Of a stretch of 64,000 bases of DNA, positions 8,387 to 16,579 are shown one piece after another. Position numbers and translations under genes: made by a program. Under the pieces are notes generated by a model. The model searched no databases and was not told where the DNA came from. It worked only from the letters and a program-made list of their open reading frames with translations. Positions within the stretch are counted from its first letter, which is position 1. Each line of letters opens with the position of its first letter. The stretch spans positions 62,001 to 126,000 of the forward strand of contig NZ_JACSQL010000010.1 in the NCBI RefSeq assembly GCF_014836635.1, read 5' to 3'. This DNA is from Paenibacillus gallinarum. GTDB lineage: Bacteria > Bacillota > Bacilli > Paenibacillales > Paenibacillaceae.

Positions 8387-8875
8387 ATGGGAACTATAAG
8401 AGAATCTGATCTTCCTGGAATAGGTAAAAAATATCAATTGGAAGCGAATTCAGGCAGTAAGATCGTGATTGTCATCCATAATGATGGACGAAGAGAGCTT
8501 TATCATTTTTTAGATGAGGATCCAGATGAATGCATCTCTCAAGTAAGCTTGGATGATGAAGAGTCCAGACAGATTGCTTCTATTATTGGAGGCATGCAAT
8601 ATAAACCTAAGGCACTTGATACGGTTCAAGTAACGCTTGATGAACTCGTCATTGAATGGTGCAAAATAGAACCACACTTTAAAAGCATTAATAAAACGAT
8701 TGAGGAATTACATGTTAGAGCTCGCACTGGTGCAACGATCCTTGCAATTGTGGAGAAGGGGAAACAGAAGATTAATCCTGGGCCGCAAGATAAACTAATG
8801 TTAGGGATGACGCTTGTTGTAGCGGGAGAGAGAAAACAAATTAAGCAGTTGAATGATCTGTTGTTAGAAGGGTAA
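8387..8875 (+). CDS. khtT: KhtT-like regulatory subunit with RCK_C (TrkA-C) domain
   Basis: A 162-residue cytosolic protein. The N-terminal half (MGTIRESDLPGIGKKYQLE) matches KhtT/YhaT. The C-terminal half, about residues 80-160, is an RCK_C domain with LDELVIEWCKIEPH and the GATILAIVEKG..NPGPQDKLMLGMTLVVAGE pattern. In B. subtilis KhtT gates KhtU and its RCK_C dimer binds c-di-AMP, so this subunit probably couples antiport to nucleotide and pH signals. GGAGG stands at correct spacing before ATG 8387. It forms an operon with khtU and ends before a terminator. Confidence 0.85.
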   Translation: MGTIRESDLPGIGKKYQLEANSGSKIVIVIHNDGRRELYHFLDEDPDECISQVSLDDEESRQIASIIGGMQYKPKALDTVQVTLDELVIEWCKIEPHFKSINKTIEELHVRARTGATILAIVEKGKQKINPGPQDKLMLGMTLVVAGERKQIKQLNDLLLEG

Positions 8876-8943
8876 CAAGGGCTCGGTATCGCTGATACGA
8901 AAAGTCGGTATACACCAGCTAATATCGTCATAAAAGAACGACA

Positions 8944-8986
8944 AAAGACGCTTAGGAATCAATCCCTAGAAGCGTCTTTATTTTGT
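8944..8986. terminator. Terminator between convergent khtT and AraC gene
   Basis: AAAGACGCTT pairs with AAGCGTCTTT (8944-8953 with 8970-8979), with T-rich flank downstream, so it can serve khtT. Confidence 0.8.
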
Positions 8987-9009
8987 TTATTCTACTTCTT
9001 ACGGTTTGA

Positions 9010-9951
9010 CTATACCCACCCCGTAAACTCCAATATAGACGCATTCGCAGATTGTGTTTCGGATTGAGCCCCTTTACGCCACTGCTTCGGTGACTCGCCT
9101 ATAAGCTTGGAGAAGCATCGATTGAAGCTGGATATGGATTGAAATCCGACTTGCTCAGATATAGAAAGAATGGAATCATCCGTACGTTTTAACTGCTTGC
9201 AGGCTTCTTCAATCCGGGTGTTATTTAGAAAATCGAGAGGAGACGTTCCCATCATTTCATGGAACTTTCTTCGGAAATGAGTGGGGCTTAAGTGGCATAA
9301 ATCGGCTAGAAAATCGATTGTGATCGGTTTCATATAGTTTTTCGTGATATATTCCAGAACCGGAGAAATGACAAAATCACCTTTTAGGTTTTGCTCGGTT
9401 TCTTGATCTGACAAGGGGATACTCATGGAGTGAATTCTAAGGAGTTCTATATATAAGGATAACAATAGGCCGTAGGCACTTTCCTGATAATGAGTATTCT
9501 GCTGTTTCAGTTCTTCTACGACCGATGTCGCAAGTGTGTAAACCTTCGGATAGTTCTCTTTGTTTAATATACAGTTCATTCCCTTTATCATCTGCAGGTT
9601 GGGTTCGAAGTGATGGTATGCACCTTTAAATGAATACCTAAAGAGGTCTTCCGGCGAAAAAAAGAGATAGGACCAGCGGCTGGCTGTATTTGGTGAACTA
9701 TATGTTGTATGAGGAAGATACCTCGGAATAAAGGTTACATCGCCGGCTTGAAAAGGGACAGACTCTCCTTTGATCTCCATAAAGCCGCTATCTGAATGGC
9801 AAATACCAATCTCCAAATGGTTATGAAAATGGAGATGGTCGCTTTTGATGTCGGAAATCTTCCAGCGTTCACCGCTTAACAGCAAGATCGGGAAGTTGAG
9901 AGGCAAGCTGTAGTGACGGTATTCAATGACCGGTTTCTTTTTTCTGGGCAT
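9010..9951 (-). CDS. AraC family transcriptional regulator
   Basis: About 313 residues: an N-terminal cupin sensor (HLHFHNHLEIGICHSDSG and FQAGDVTFIPRYLPHT), then a C-terminal double helix-turn-helix of the AraC/XylS type (FLADLCHLSPTHFRRKFHEMMGTSPLDFLNNTRIEEACKQL and SISEQVGFQSISSFNRCFSKLIGESPKQWR). An ATG at 9966 is in frame but without an SD; GGGAG is well spaced for the ATG at 9951, so that start is preferred. It is divergent from a GH105/GH112 operon and is the obvious candidate regulator, sensing a sugar derived from pectin side chains. That link is inferred from position. Confidence 0.9.
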   Translation of the reverse strand: MPRKKKPVIEYRHYSLPLNFPILLLSGERWKISDIKSDHLHFHNHLEIGICHSDSGFMEIKGESVPFQAGDVTFIPRYLPHTTYSSPNTASRWSYLFFSPEDLFRYSFKGAYHHFEPNLQMIKGMNCILNKENYPKVYTLATSVVEELKQQNTHYQESAYGLLLSLYIELLRIHSMSIPLSDQETEQNLKGDFVISPVLEYITKNYMKPITIDFLADLCHLSPTHFRRKFHEMMGTSPLDFLNNTRIEEACKQLKRTDDSILSISEQVGFQSISSFNRCFSKLIGESPKQWRKGAQSETQSANASILEFTGWV

Positions 9952-9979
9952 TCTCCATACTCCCATTCCGTTGATTTGT

Positions 9980-10042
9980 GCCTAGTATAGGCTAACAATA
10001 TTCCAATTTCAACCTTATATATGATATAAATGGTTGGAATTG
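9980..10042. promoter_or_regulatory. Two inverted repeats in the divergent AraC / GH105 promoter region
   Basis: GCCTA-GTA-TAGGC at 9980-9992 is a perfect short palindrome next to the AraC start. CAATTTCAACC (10004-10014) and GGTTGGAATTG (10032-10042) are inverted copies with one mismatch, separated by 17 A/T-rich bases. Either could be the operator of the divergently encoded AraC protein; no binding data are implied. Confidence 0.45.
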
Positions 10043-10101
10043 CGTAGTTTTTCTTTGAATATGCTTAGATATAGCCCAACAAAGCGGTTTACAATAGAAA
10101 T

Positions 10102-10117
10102 ATTAAAGCGCTTCCAT
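10102..10117 (+). promoter_or_regulatory. Candidate catabolite-responsive element (cre)
   Basis: The stretch ATTAAAGCGCTTCCAT matches the CcpA consensus WTGNAARCGNWWWCAW at all but two positions and lies 60 bases upstream of the GH105 start, where carbon catabolite repression would be expected for a sugar-degradation operon. Confidence 0.4.
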
Positions 10118-10176
10118 TAGTATCGGATCGCTCTCAATCACCACTAAGAATGTGTACGAACGAGAGGAGAATACAG

Positions 10177-11196
10177 ATGCTTCAATTAAACTATGACAGG
10201 GAAGAGATCGTAAGTATTATCGACAAAGTCGTCAAAAAAACAATGGCGATGGACTTAACTTGGGACTGGCCTTGCGGTGTGGCTTACTATGGTGTATCCA
10301 GAGCCTACCAAACAACAGGGAATAAAGAGTATCTGAATATGCTGATTGAGTGGGCAGATGAATATATAGAGCTGGGCCTACCACATTGGACGGTAAACAC
10401 ATGCGCTATGGGTCATATGCTGATCACATTGTATGAAGAAACAGGGGATCAGAAATATTGGGATATTGTGATGAGCAAGGTAGATTATCTCCAGAATCAT
10501 GCGCTTAGATTCGGGGACAATGTTCTGCAGCATACGGTATCGGCTAATAATGATTTTCCGGAACAGGCTTGGGCGGATACTTTATTTATGGCGGCATTTT
10601 TCCTGCTCCGTGTAGGAACCAAACTAAAAGATGAGGCAATGATCCAGGATGCCCTAAATCAATATTACTGGCATATCAAATACCTGCAAGATCCTATCAC
10701 CGGTTTTTGGTACCACGGCTATAACAATGTCAATCAGGATCATATGTCTGGATTTTACTGGGGAAGAGCGAATGCTTGGGGAGCTTATACGATGTCACAA
10801 GTGAAGATACTTTTGAAAGACTGGTATTTGTATCCTCAGTGCATGGATGTGGAGTGTTCGCTTCGGGATCAACTTGCGGGGTTAAAGCTTGTCCAGACAG
10901 AGAACGGCTTGTGGCGAACAATACTTGATGATATGGAATCTTATGAGGAAGTGTCTGCCTCTTGCGGTATTGCGGCTGCGATGATCAATAACGGCAATCC
11001 GCTGCATACCAAATATGTACAAAAGGCCTTGGATGGCATCGTGAACCATATTACCGATGATGGACGAGTACTTGGTGTATCAGGGGGTACGGCGGTGATG
11101 AAAGACCGGGAAGGATATCGAAATATTCCAAAAGACTGGATTCAGGGCTGGGGCCAAGGCCTCGCACTCTCTTTTCTATCCGATATGCTTAAATAG
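10177..11196 (+). CDS. GH105 (GH88-like) unsaturated rhamnogalacturonyl hydrolase
   Basis: A 339-residue (alpha/alpha)6-barrel glycosidase resembling B. subtilis YteR/YesR. These enzymes remove the unsaturated galacturonate left at the non-reducing end of rhamnogalacturonan-I fragments by hydration of its double bond. Family features include DLTWDWPCGVAYYG near residue 30, the NDFPEQAWADTLFMAAFFL region around 123-141 (the Asp of WADT is the likely catalytic residue), and FYWGRANAWGAYTM. No signal peptide is present, so it acts in the cytosol. An ATG at 10150 lacks an SD; GAGAGGAG sits correctly before ATG 10177. A GH112 phosphorylase follows after 12 bases. Confidence 0.88.
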   Translation: MLQLNYDREEIVSIIDKVVKKTMAMDLTWDWPCGVAYYGVSRAYQTTGNKEYLNMLIEWADEYIELGLPHWTVNTCAMGHMLITLYEETGDQKYWDIVMSKVDYLQNHALRFGDNVLQHTVSANNDFPEQAWADTLFMAAFFLLRVGTKLKDEAMIQDALNQYYWHIKYLQDPITGFWYHGYNNVNQDHMSGFYWGRANAWGAYTMSQVKILLKDWYLYPQCMDVECSLRDQLAGLKLVQTENGLWRTILDDMESYEEVSASCGIAAAMINNGNPLHTKYVQKALDGIVNHITDDGRVLGVSGGTAVMKDREGYRNIPKDWIQGWGQGLALSFLSDMLK

Positions 11197-11208
11197 GAGG
11201 AATTAACC

Positions 11209-13383
11209 TTGTCTAAAAAAACAACGGGATCCTTTACTCTGCCAGGTGAATCTGGTTATGAGGCACTGACGCTGCAGTTAGCAGAGCGGTGGGGTGCGGA
11301 TGTAATCCGTGATAGTGACGGTACGAAATTATCCGATGAGATTATTAACGCAGGATACGGTATTTATTCGACGATTTGTATCATCAGAGATCATAACGAA
11401 TGGGCAAGCGAGAATCTGGATAAGCTGCAGCAGTGTTTTTTAATTACGAATCCGAAGGTCGCTGTACAAGATTATATCTCGATCTATCTGATGGAAGATT
11501 TCTTTGACGAACAGTTCCGAGTAAATGACTCCAAAGAGGCGCTGAAGTATTGGCAGGTGTATGACCGAACAACCGGGGAAGAAGTTCCTAGAGAACAATG
11601 GAATTATGAAAGAGAATCGGGAAACGTGGTCATTACTGGACTTGTTCCTTGGCATAAATACACAGTAAGCTTCATGGTCTACCGGATCTGGGAAGAGATC
11701 TCCATGTACAATCACACAACGAATCATTGGGACAAAGAACATTTGATGCAGATCGATCCTATGTATGCGGATACGCAAAAGTATCTGCTGGAGTGGATGG
11801 AAGATTGGTGCGAGCAGCATAAGGAGACAACCGTTGTTCGGTTTACCTCTTTATTTTATAATTTCGCCTGGATCTGGGGCAGTAATGAGCGCAATCGCCA
11901 TTTGTTCACCGACTGGGGATCATATGATTTTACAGTAAGTTCAAGAGCACTGGATCTGTTTGAAAAGAAATATGGATATTCGCTCACGGCCGAAGATTTT
12001 GTGAATGGCGGAAAATATCGCGTCAGTCATATCCCAGCCGAGCAGCGGAAGCTGGACTATATGGCATTTATCAATGATTTTGTCATCGATTTTGGGAAGC
12101 AATTAATTGATATTGTGCATAAGCATGATAAGCTCGCGTATGTCTTTTATGATGATAGCTGGGTTGGCATGGAGCCGTACAATGACCGCTTTCAGGAATT
12201 TGGATTTGACGGGATGATTAAATGTGTATTCTCTGGTTATGAAGCAAGGCTTTGTTCCGGTGTGAAAGTAGATACGCATGAGATACGGCTGCATCCTTAT
12301 CTTTTCCCGGTTGGTTTAGGCGGGCTTCCTACCTTTATGGAGGGCGGTGACCCTACGCTTGATGCCAAAAAGTATTGGATTAATATCCGGCGTGCTTTGC
12401 TGCGTGAGCCGATTGACCGGATTGGACTGGGTGGATATTTACATCTGGTAGAGCCATATCCCGATTTTTGCGAATACATCGAAAAGATTGCGAATGAATT
12501 CAGAGAGATTAAAGAGCTGCACGATAAAGGAAAACCGTATCATATCAAGACAAAGGTAGCCGTTTTGCATAGCTGGGGCAAGCTGAGAGCCTGGACATTG
12601 TCTGGACATTTCCACGAAACGTATATGCATGATTTGATTCATATTAATGAAGCTTTATCGGGACTGCCGATTGAAGTTCAGTTCATTGATTTTGAAGATA
12701 TCCGTCAGGGCGTATTGCAAAATTGTGATGTAGTCATTAATGCGGGATCTGCCGGTTCAGCTTGGAGCGGCGGAGAGCATTGGAATGACCACAAGTGTGT
12801 GGACTTACTGACGAAGTGGGTGTATGAGGGCGGTACCTTTATTGGAGTTAATCAGCCATCGGCAGTAGAAGGGCACGATACCTTTTTCAGAATGTCACAC
12901 GTTCTCGGTCTGGATGAGGATACCGGCGCAAGGGTGGCTCATGGAAGATGGGCTTTTGAAGCTTCGGACGAGCATGGTTTAGTACCTGAAGGAGCGAGTA
13001 TAACGCCAAAGAATAACATTTATCTTACGGATGGATCAGCTACAGTCGTGGATGAAGCGAATGGAATGGTAACTCTGTCTACTCATGCCTTTGGAAAAGG
13101 GAAAGGGATTTACCTTCCTTCTTTTGAATTCAGCTTGGAAAACACAAGATTACTGCTGAACATCATTCGTTATGCCGGCGATGAGTTACATGAAACCAAA
13201 TATATTGCGGATAACTTATATACAGAATGTGCTTATTATCCAGAAAGTAAGATATTAGTTGTGATTAATAACAGTGATGAGGTTCAAAGAACAACGATTG
13301 ATACGGAGTATGGAAAACAAACCATGGAGTTAGAGCCGTATGACACGATTATAAAAACGATTGGTGAATTGGTGATTAATTAA
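11209..13383 (+). CDS. GH112 phosphorylase (galactosyl-N-acetylhexosamine / galactosyl-rhamnose phosphorylase)
   Basis: A 724-residue cytosolic protein that matches GH112 over its full length, from GSFTLPGESGYEALTLQLAE and ADVIRDSDGTKLSDEI to the C-terminal beta domain. GH112 enzymes phosphorolyse beta-galactosides to alpha-galactose-1-phosphate. Asp316 in VFYDDSWVG aligns with the general acid of the B. longum lacto-N-biose phosphorylase. The family contains lacto-N-biose/galacto-N-biose enzymes and D-galactosyl-beta-1,4-L-rhamnose phosphorylases. The coupling with GH105 argues for the galactosyl-rhamnose type acting on RG-I side chains; this is an inference. GGAGG precedes the TTG start at 11209. 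A dispersed hairpin repeat follows the stop. Confidence 0.92.
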   Translation: MSKKTTGSFTLPGESGYEALTLQLAERWGADVIRDSDGTKLSDEIINAGYGIYSTICIIRDHNEWASENLDKLQQCFLITNPKVAVQDYISIYLMEDFFDEQFRVNDSKEALKYWQVYDRTTGEEVPREQWNYERESGNVVITGLVPWHKYTVSFMVYRIWEEISMYNHTTNHWDKEHLMQIDPMYADTQKYLLEWMEDWCEQHKETTVVRFTSLFYNFAWIWGSNERNRHLFTDWGSYDFTVSSRALDLFEKKYGYSLTAEDFVNGGKYRVSHIPAEQRKLDYMAFINDFVIDFGKQLIDIVHKHDKLAYVFYDDSWVGMEPYNDRFQEFGFDGMIKCVFSGYEARLCSGVKVDTHEIRLHPYLFPVGLGGLPTFMEGGDPTLDAKKYWINIRRALLREPIDRIGLGGYLHLVEPYPDFCEYIEKIANEFREIKELHDKGKPYHIKTKVAVLHSWGKLRAWTLSGHFHETYMHDLIHINEALSGLPIEVQFIDFEDIRQGVLQNCDVVINAGSAGSAWSGGEHWNDHKCVDLLTKWVYEGGTFIGVNQPSAVEGHDTFFRMSHVLGLDEDTGARVAHGRWAFEASDEHGLVPEGASITPKNNIYLTDGSATVVDEANGMVTLSTHAFGKGKGIYLPSFEFSLENTRLLLNIIRYAGDELHETKYIADNLYTECAYYPESKILVVINNSDEVQRTTIDTEYGKQTMELEPYDTIIKTIGELVIN

Positions 13384-13439
13384 ACTGATGAAAGGCGATC
13401 GGATAGGAACACCCGTTGATTAATCCAAAGTCTACCTAT

Positions 13440-13514
13440 AAGGGATGTGCTTCAATATGAAGTGCATCCTTTATTATTAGACTGTTTTTATTCTAGCGCT
13501 TTACTCTTGCTATT
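13440..13514 (+). terminator. Terminator hairpin belonging to a dispersed intergenic repeat (copy 1)
   Basis: AAGGGATGTGCTTCA and TGAAGTGCATCCTTT form a stem (several G-U pairs) around ATA, followed by a T-rich tract. The segment from GAAGTGC.TCCTTTAT through GACTGTTTTTATT.TAGCG is almost the same as 19854-19906, downstream of the catalase gene. Confidence 0.7.
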
Positions 13515-13515
13515 A

Positions 13516-13567
13516 AACGATAAGGGCATGATGGTACGAATTAGGTACTGTCATGTCCTTTTATCGT
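13516..13567. repeat. Long imperfect inverted repeat downstream of the GH112 gene
   Basis: AACGATAAGGGCATGA..GGTAC and GTACtGTCATGTCCTTTTATCGTT are inverted copies, giving a hairpin of roughly 22 bp with small bulges. The outer arm AACGATA/TATCGTT is the same as that of the hairpin at 19830-19876, so both belong to one repeat family. Its T-rich right arm could also end transcription. Confidence 0.6.
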
Positions 13568-13695
13568 TATGATGAAACACTACGAATGATGCTCTCTCAT
13601 TTACTGGAAGACTACTTCATTTGGAATAAAGAGTGATATTTTTTCATCAGAGGGAATATCTATAACTATTAATAAATTTAATAGTGAGGTGCTAT

Positions 13696-14850
13696 ATGAA
13701 TTCTGTCTATATTACAAGTTTAGGTAAGTTCCTTCCAGGCTCTCCCGTTAGTAATGATGAAATTGAAGATTATCTTGGAAAAATAGGAGGCAAGACATCC
13801 AAGACCAAACGAATTATTTTGGGGAAAAATCAAATTCGTTATCGCTACTATGCGATGAATAAGGAACAAAAGAGTTTATATTCCAACACAGAAATGGCCT
13901 CCTTAGCTATTCGCGATGCACTAAATCGGAATGGGAATGTAGATGAACATCAGATTGGATTTCTTGCGGCAGGAACAACAAGAGCCGACTTACTCCTCCC
14001 TGGATTTGCAAGTATGGTACATGCAGAGACTGAATTACCTGTTATGGAAATTTCATCGCATACGGGGTTATGTGCCAGTGGAATGCACGCCTTGAAGAAT
14101 GCTTATTTACATATAAAATCGGGTGAGAATACAGTAGCAATCTCATGTGCCAGTGAGTTTCTGAGCCGTGAGTTTAAACATACAAAGTTTGAAGCACAAA
14201 AGAATTATGCGAACGGTCGAGTACCATTCGATACGGATTTCTTAAGATTTATGCTGTCAGATGGTGCAGGTGCAGCGGTACTGCAAAATACTCCTTCTCA
14301 GGAAGGTCAATCGCTGCGAATTGAATGGATAGACAACAAGTCCTATGCGAATCAATACGATGTTTGTATGTATTCAGGTATGGATAAAGAGAGCGGCATC
14401 TCTTCCTGGCTTGATTATCCATCCATTCATGAAGCAGCAGATCAAGGAGCCCTTAATCTGAAGCAAGATGTGAGGCTTGTTAATGAAATTACAAAGGTGG
14501 GTACGAATCGAATCCTAGAGCTCGTCGAAGAAGGCAAGATTAATCCTGAGACGATTGGCTGGATGGTCTGCCATTATTCATCTCATTTTTTCAAAGAGGA
14601 AATATTTCGGTTGTTTGAGCTTGGTGGAGTGAACATCCCTGAAGAGAAATGGTTCACGAATTTATATACGAAAGGTAATACGGGATCGGCTTCCATATAT
14701 ATTATGCTTGAGGAATTGCTGAATTCGGGTCGTCTAACAGAGGGGGAGCAGGTGCTGTGCGTCGTTCCCGAAAGTGGGAGATTTCAAAGCTGTATTATGA
14801 TGCTGACCGTCCTGGGATCTTCATCGGAAATGAGCGATTACAGTAACTAA
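13696..14850 (+). CDS. 3-oxoacyl-ACP synthase III family protein (KAS III / FabH-like)
   Basis: A 384-residue thiolase-fold condensing enzyme. The catalytic triad can be read: Cys126 in HTGLCASGMHAL, the His in VCHYSSHFF, and the Asn in TKGNTGSAS. Such enzymes join an acyl starter to malonyl-ACP. At 384 residues it is longer than housekeeping FabH (about 310-330), and it resembles the secondary-metabolism branch. A GTG at 13684 is in frame, but GAGGTG is better spaced for ATG 13696. No acyl carrier protein, ketoreductase or other synthase genes are nearby, so its product is unknown. The gene on the other side of the terminator encodes the SCIFF maturase; no functional link is evident. Confidence 0.83.
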   Translation: MNSVYITSLGKFLPGSPVSNDEIEDYLGKIGGKTSKTKRIILGKNQIRYRYYAMNKEQKSLYSNTEMASLAIRDALNRNGNVDEHQIGFLAAGTTRADLLLPGFASMVHAETELPVMEISSHTGLCASGMHALKNAYLHIKSGENTVAISCASEFLSREFKHTKFEAQKNYANGRVPFDTDFLRFMLSDGAGAAVLQNTPSQEGQSLRIEWIDNKSYANQYDVCMYSGMDKESGISSWLDYPSIHEAADQGALNLKQDVRLVNEITKVGTNRILELVEEGKINPETIGWMVCHYSSHFFKEEIFRLFELGGVNIPEEKWFTNLYTKGNTGSASIYIMLEELLNSGRLTEGEQVLCVVPESGRFQSCIMMLTVLGSSSEMSDYSN

Positions 14851-14904
14851 ACGATGGCATGAAGTAAGGGGATAGAATTTCTTCAAAAGAAAAGAAGGTA
14901 AAAG

Positions 14905-14953
14905 AAAAGGATAGATGAACAGGAGGAAAACCTGTATTCATCTATCCTTTTTT
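14905..14953. terminator. Bidirectional terminator
   Basis: AAAAGGATAGATGAACAGG and CCTGT.TTCATCTATCCTTTT form a long stem with A-run and T-run on the two sides. It serves both the KAS III gene and the convergent scfB gene. Confidence 0.9.
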
Positions 14954-15001
14954 GCACAGCGAATAACCTCGTTTATCACAATATTATTAATTGATCTAAT
15001 A

Positions 15002-16408
15002 CTAAGCGGTGGGCTCCTGAGAGTCATTCTCCATTGCTCTCATCGACTCTGCAACCTTCACCATCATAGAGCACTCCACCCGCTTGCGGAAGACGTCGCA
15101 ACTAAAGTCATAGGTGCCGTTGATCGAACCTGTTGCATGCAGAGCATTGGCAGGACAGCCGCCGCTGCAATAAAGTTTCGCCCAGCAATCTTTGCATTCC
15201 GGCTTCGAATAGCAGTTGCTCTCCTTGAACTGACATTGCAGATCCGTCCGTGTGATGCCATCCCACAGATTGCCCATGCTGTAATCTTTATCCCCGACGA
15301 ACTGATGACAAGGGAAAAGCTCGCCCCATGGCGTTACCGCAAGATATTCCGTTCCCGATCCGCATCCGGTAATTCTCTTCTGAATGCACGGTCCTTCGGA
15401 GAGGTCCAGCATGTAATGATAGAAGGTGAAGCCTTCGCCTTGTTCATCACGCTCCATCATTTCTTTAGCAAGAATTTCATACTGGTTATAAATTTCGGGG
15501 AGATCTTTTTCGGTTAGTGCGTAAGGCTCCCGGGGATCACAGATAACCGGCTCCATCGAGATTTTATCAAAACCAAGGTCTGCGATATGAAAAATATCGT
15601 TTGTGAAATCAACATTATTCCCCGTGTAGGTTCCCCGCACATAGTATTCTTGTTGTCCGCGTTTTCGAACGAATTCCTGAAACTTCGGTACGATATGGTC
15701 ATAACTGCCTTTTCCATTAACTGTTGTACGTAGCCGGTCATGAACTTCTTTTCTTCCGTCCAAACTGAGTACAACGTTGTACATTTCCTGATTTAAAAAT
15801 TCGGTAACTTCATCGTTCAGCAGCATGCCATTTGTCGTAAAGGTGAAACGGAACTTTTTCTTATATTCTTTCTCTTTACTTCTGGCATAAGCGACAATCT
15901 GTTTAACGACTTTCCAGGCCATGAGCGGTTCGCCGCCGAAGAAGTCAATGTCTAGGTTCCGATGATGACCTGAATTCTCTAGAAGGAAATCGATCGCTTT
16001 TTGCCCAACCTCATAGCTCATGATTGCCCGGTTGCCGTTGTATTTCCCTTGACTAGCGAAGCAATAATCGCATGATAGGTTGCAGGTATGTGCAACATTG
16101 AGGCACAGCGCTTTCACATATGTTTTACGATTTCTTAAATCCATAGAAAGTTTCTCATACGGATCGCTTGTAAAGAGTTGGCCTGTTTCTTTGAGTTCCT
16201 CAACAGCTGCGATGGTATCGCGAATGTCTTTCTCCGTAATGTCCGCGTCTTGCTTATATTCTTCAAGCATCAACTTTAGAATTTCTTCTGGAGGTGTCTG
16301 CTCATAAAGTTCAATAATTTTATATGCCAGATCATCAACAACATGCACCGAACCACTGTAGGTGTCGAGCACGATATTGTATCCGTTCAGTTGATATTGA
16401 TGAATCAT
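15002..16408 (-). CDS. scfB: Thioether cross-link-forming SCIFF peptide maturase (radical SAM/SPASM)
   Basis: A 468-residue radical SAM enzyme. Residues about 1-90 form the N-terminal peptide-recognition region. The CX3CX2C motif that holds the SAM [4Fe-4S] cluster is at Cys109, Cys113 and Cys116 (HTCNLSCDYCF), with FFGGEPL near residue 157. The C-terminal SPASM/twitch region is Cys-rich (GPCIQKRITGCGSG, LFPCHQF, KPECKDCWAKLYCSGGCPANA) and would hold two auxiliary clusters. Known SCIFF maturases link Cys sulfurs to a partner residue in the adjacent precursor. The precursor gene lies 18 bases upstream, so the cassette is complete. No dedicated protease or exporter gene is adjacent. Confidence 0.93.
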   Translation of the reverse strand: MIHQYQLNGYNIVLDTYSGSVHVVDDLAYKIIELYEQTPPEEILKLMLEEYKQDADITEKDIRDTIAAVEELKETGQLFTSDPYEKLSMDLRNRKTYVKALCLNVAHTCNLSCDYCFASQGKYNGNRAIMSYEVGQKAIDFLLENSGHHRNLDIDFFGGEPLMAWKVVKQIVAYARSKEKEYKKKFRFTFTTNGMLLNDEVTEFLNQEMYNVVLSLDGRKEVHDRLRTTVNGKGSYDHIVPKFQEFVRKRGQQEYYVRGTYTGNNVDFTNDIFHIADLGFDKISMEPVICDPREPYALTEKDLPEIYNQYEILAKEMMERDEQGEGFTFYHYMLDLSEGPCIQKRITGCGSGTEYLAVTPWGELFPCHQFVGDKDYSMGNLWDGITRTDLQCQFKESNCYSKPECKDCWAKLYCSGGCPANALHATGSINGTYDFSCDVFRKRVECSMMVKVAESMRAMENDSQEPTA

Positions 16409-16426
16409 TCTTAGTAATCAAGCTCC

Positions 16427-16579
16427 TTACTTGTTCATTGGGTTTTCACAACGCTGGTTAGCAACCCCGCAAGAAGTCTTGCAAGCGGATTGGCAAGAGG
16501 TTTGGCATGCGCCGCATCCGCCGTATTTTTCAGTATCCATTAGTCTGCGAGTACTTAGTGTTACGATTCTTTTCATCAT
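16427..16579 (-). CDS. scfA: SCIFF ranthipeptide precursor (six cysteines in forty-five residues)
   Basis: A 50-residue peptide on the minus strand, starting at an ATG-ATG pair (16579 or 16576) behind AGGGAG. It begins MMKRIVTLSTRRLMDTEKYG and contains Cys at 22, 25, 29, 33, 37 and 44, within GCGACQTSCQSACKTSCG and then VANQRCENP. This is the consensus of the SCIFF family, precursors whose Cys are linked by thioether bonds by the ScfB radical SAM enzyme encoded next to it. The mature role of SCIFF is not established. The family is best known from Clostridia, so its presence here is notable. Confidence 0.93.
   Translation of the reverse strand: MMKRIVTLSTRRLMDTEKYGGCGACQTSCQSACKTSCGVANQRCENPMNK

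Noticed and set aside
14915-15517. A 200-codon plus-strand frame antisense to scfB
   Set aside because: It lies fully within the strongly supported radical SAM gene on the other strand, has a Cys/His/Ile-rich shadow composition and no ribosome site.
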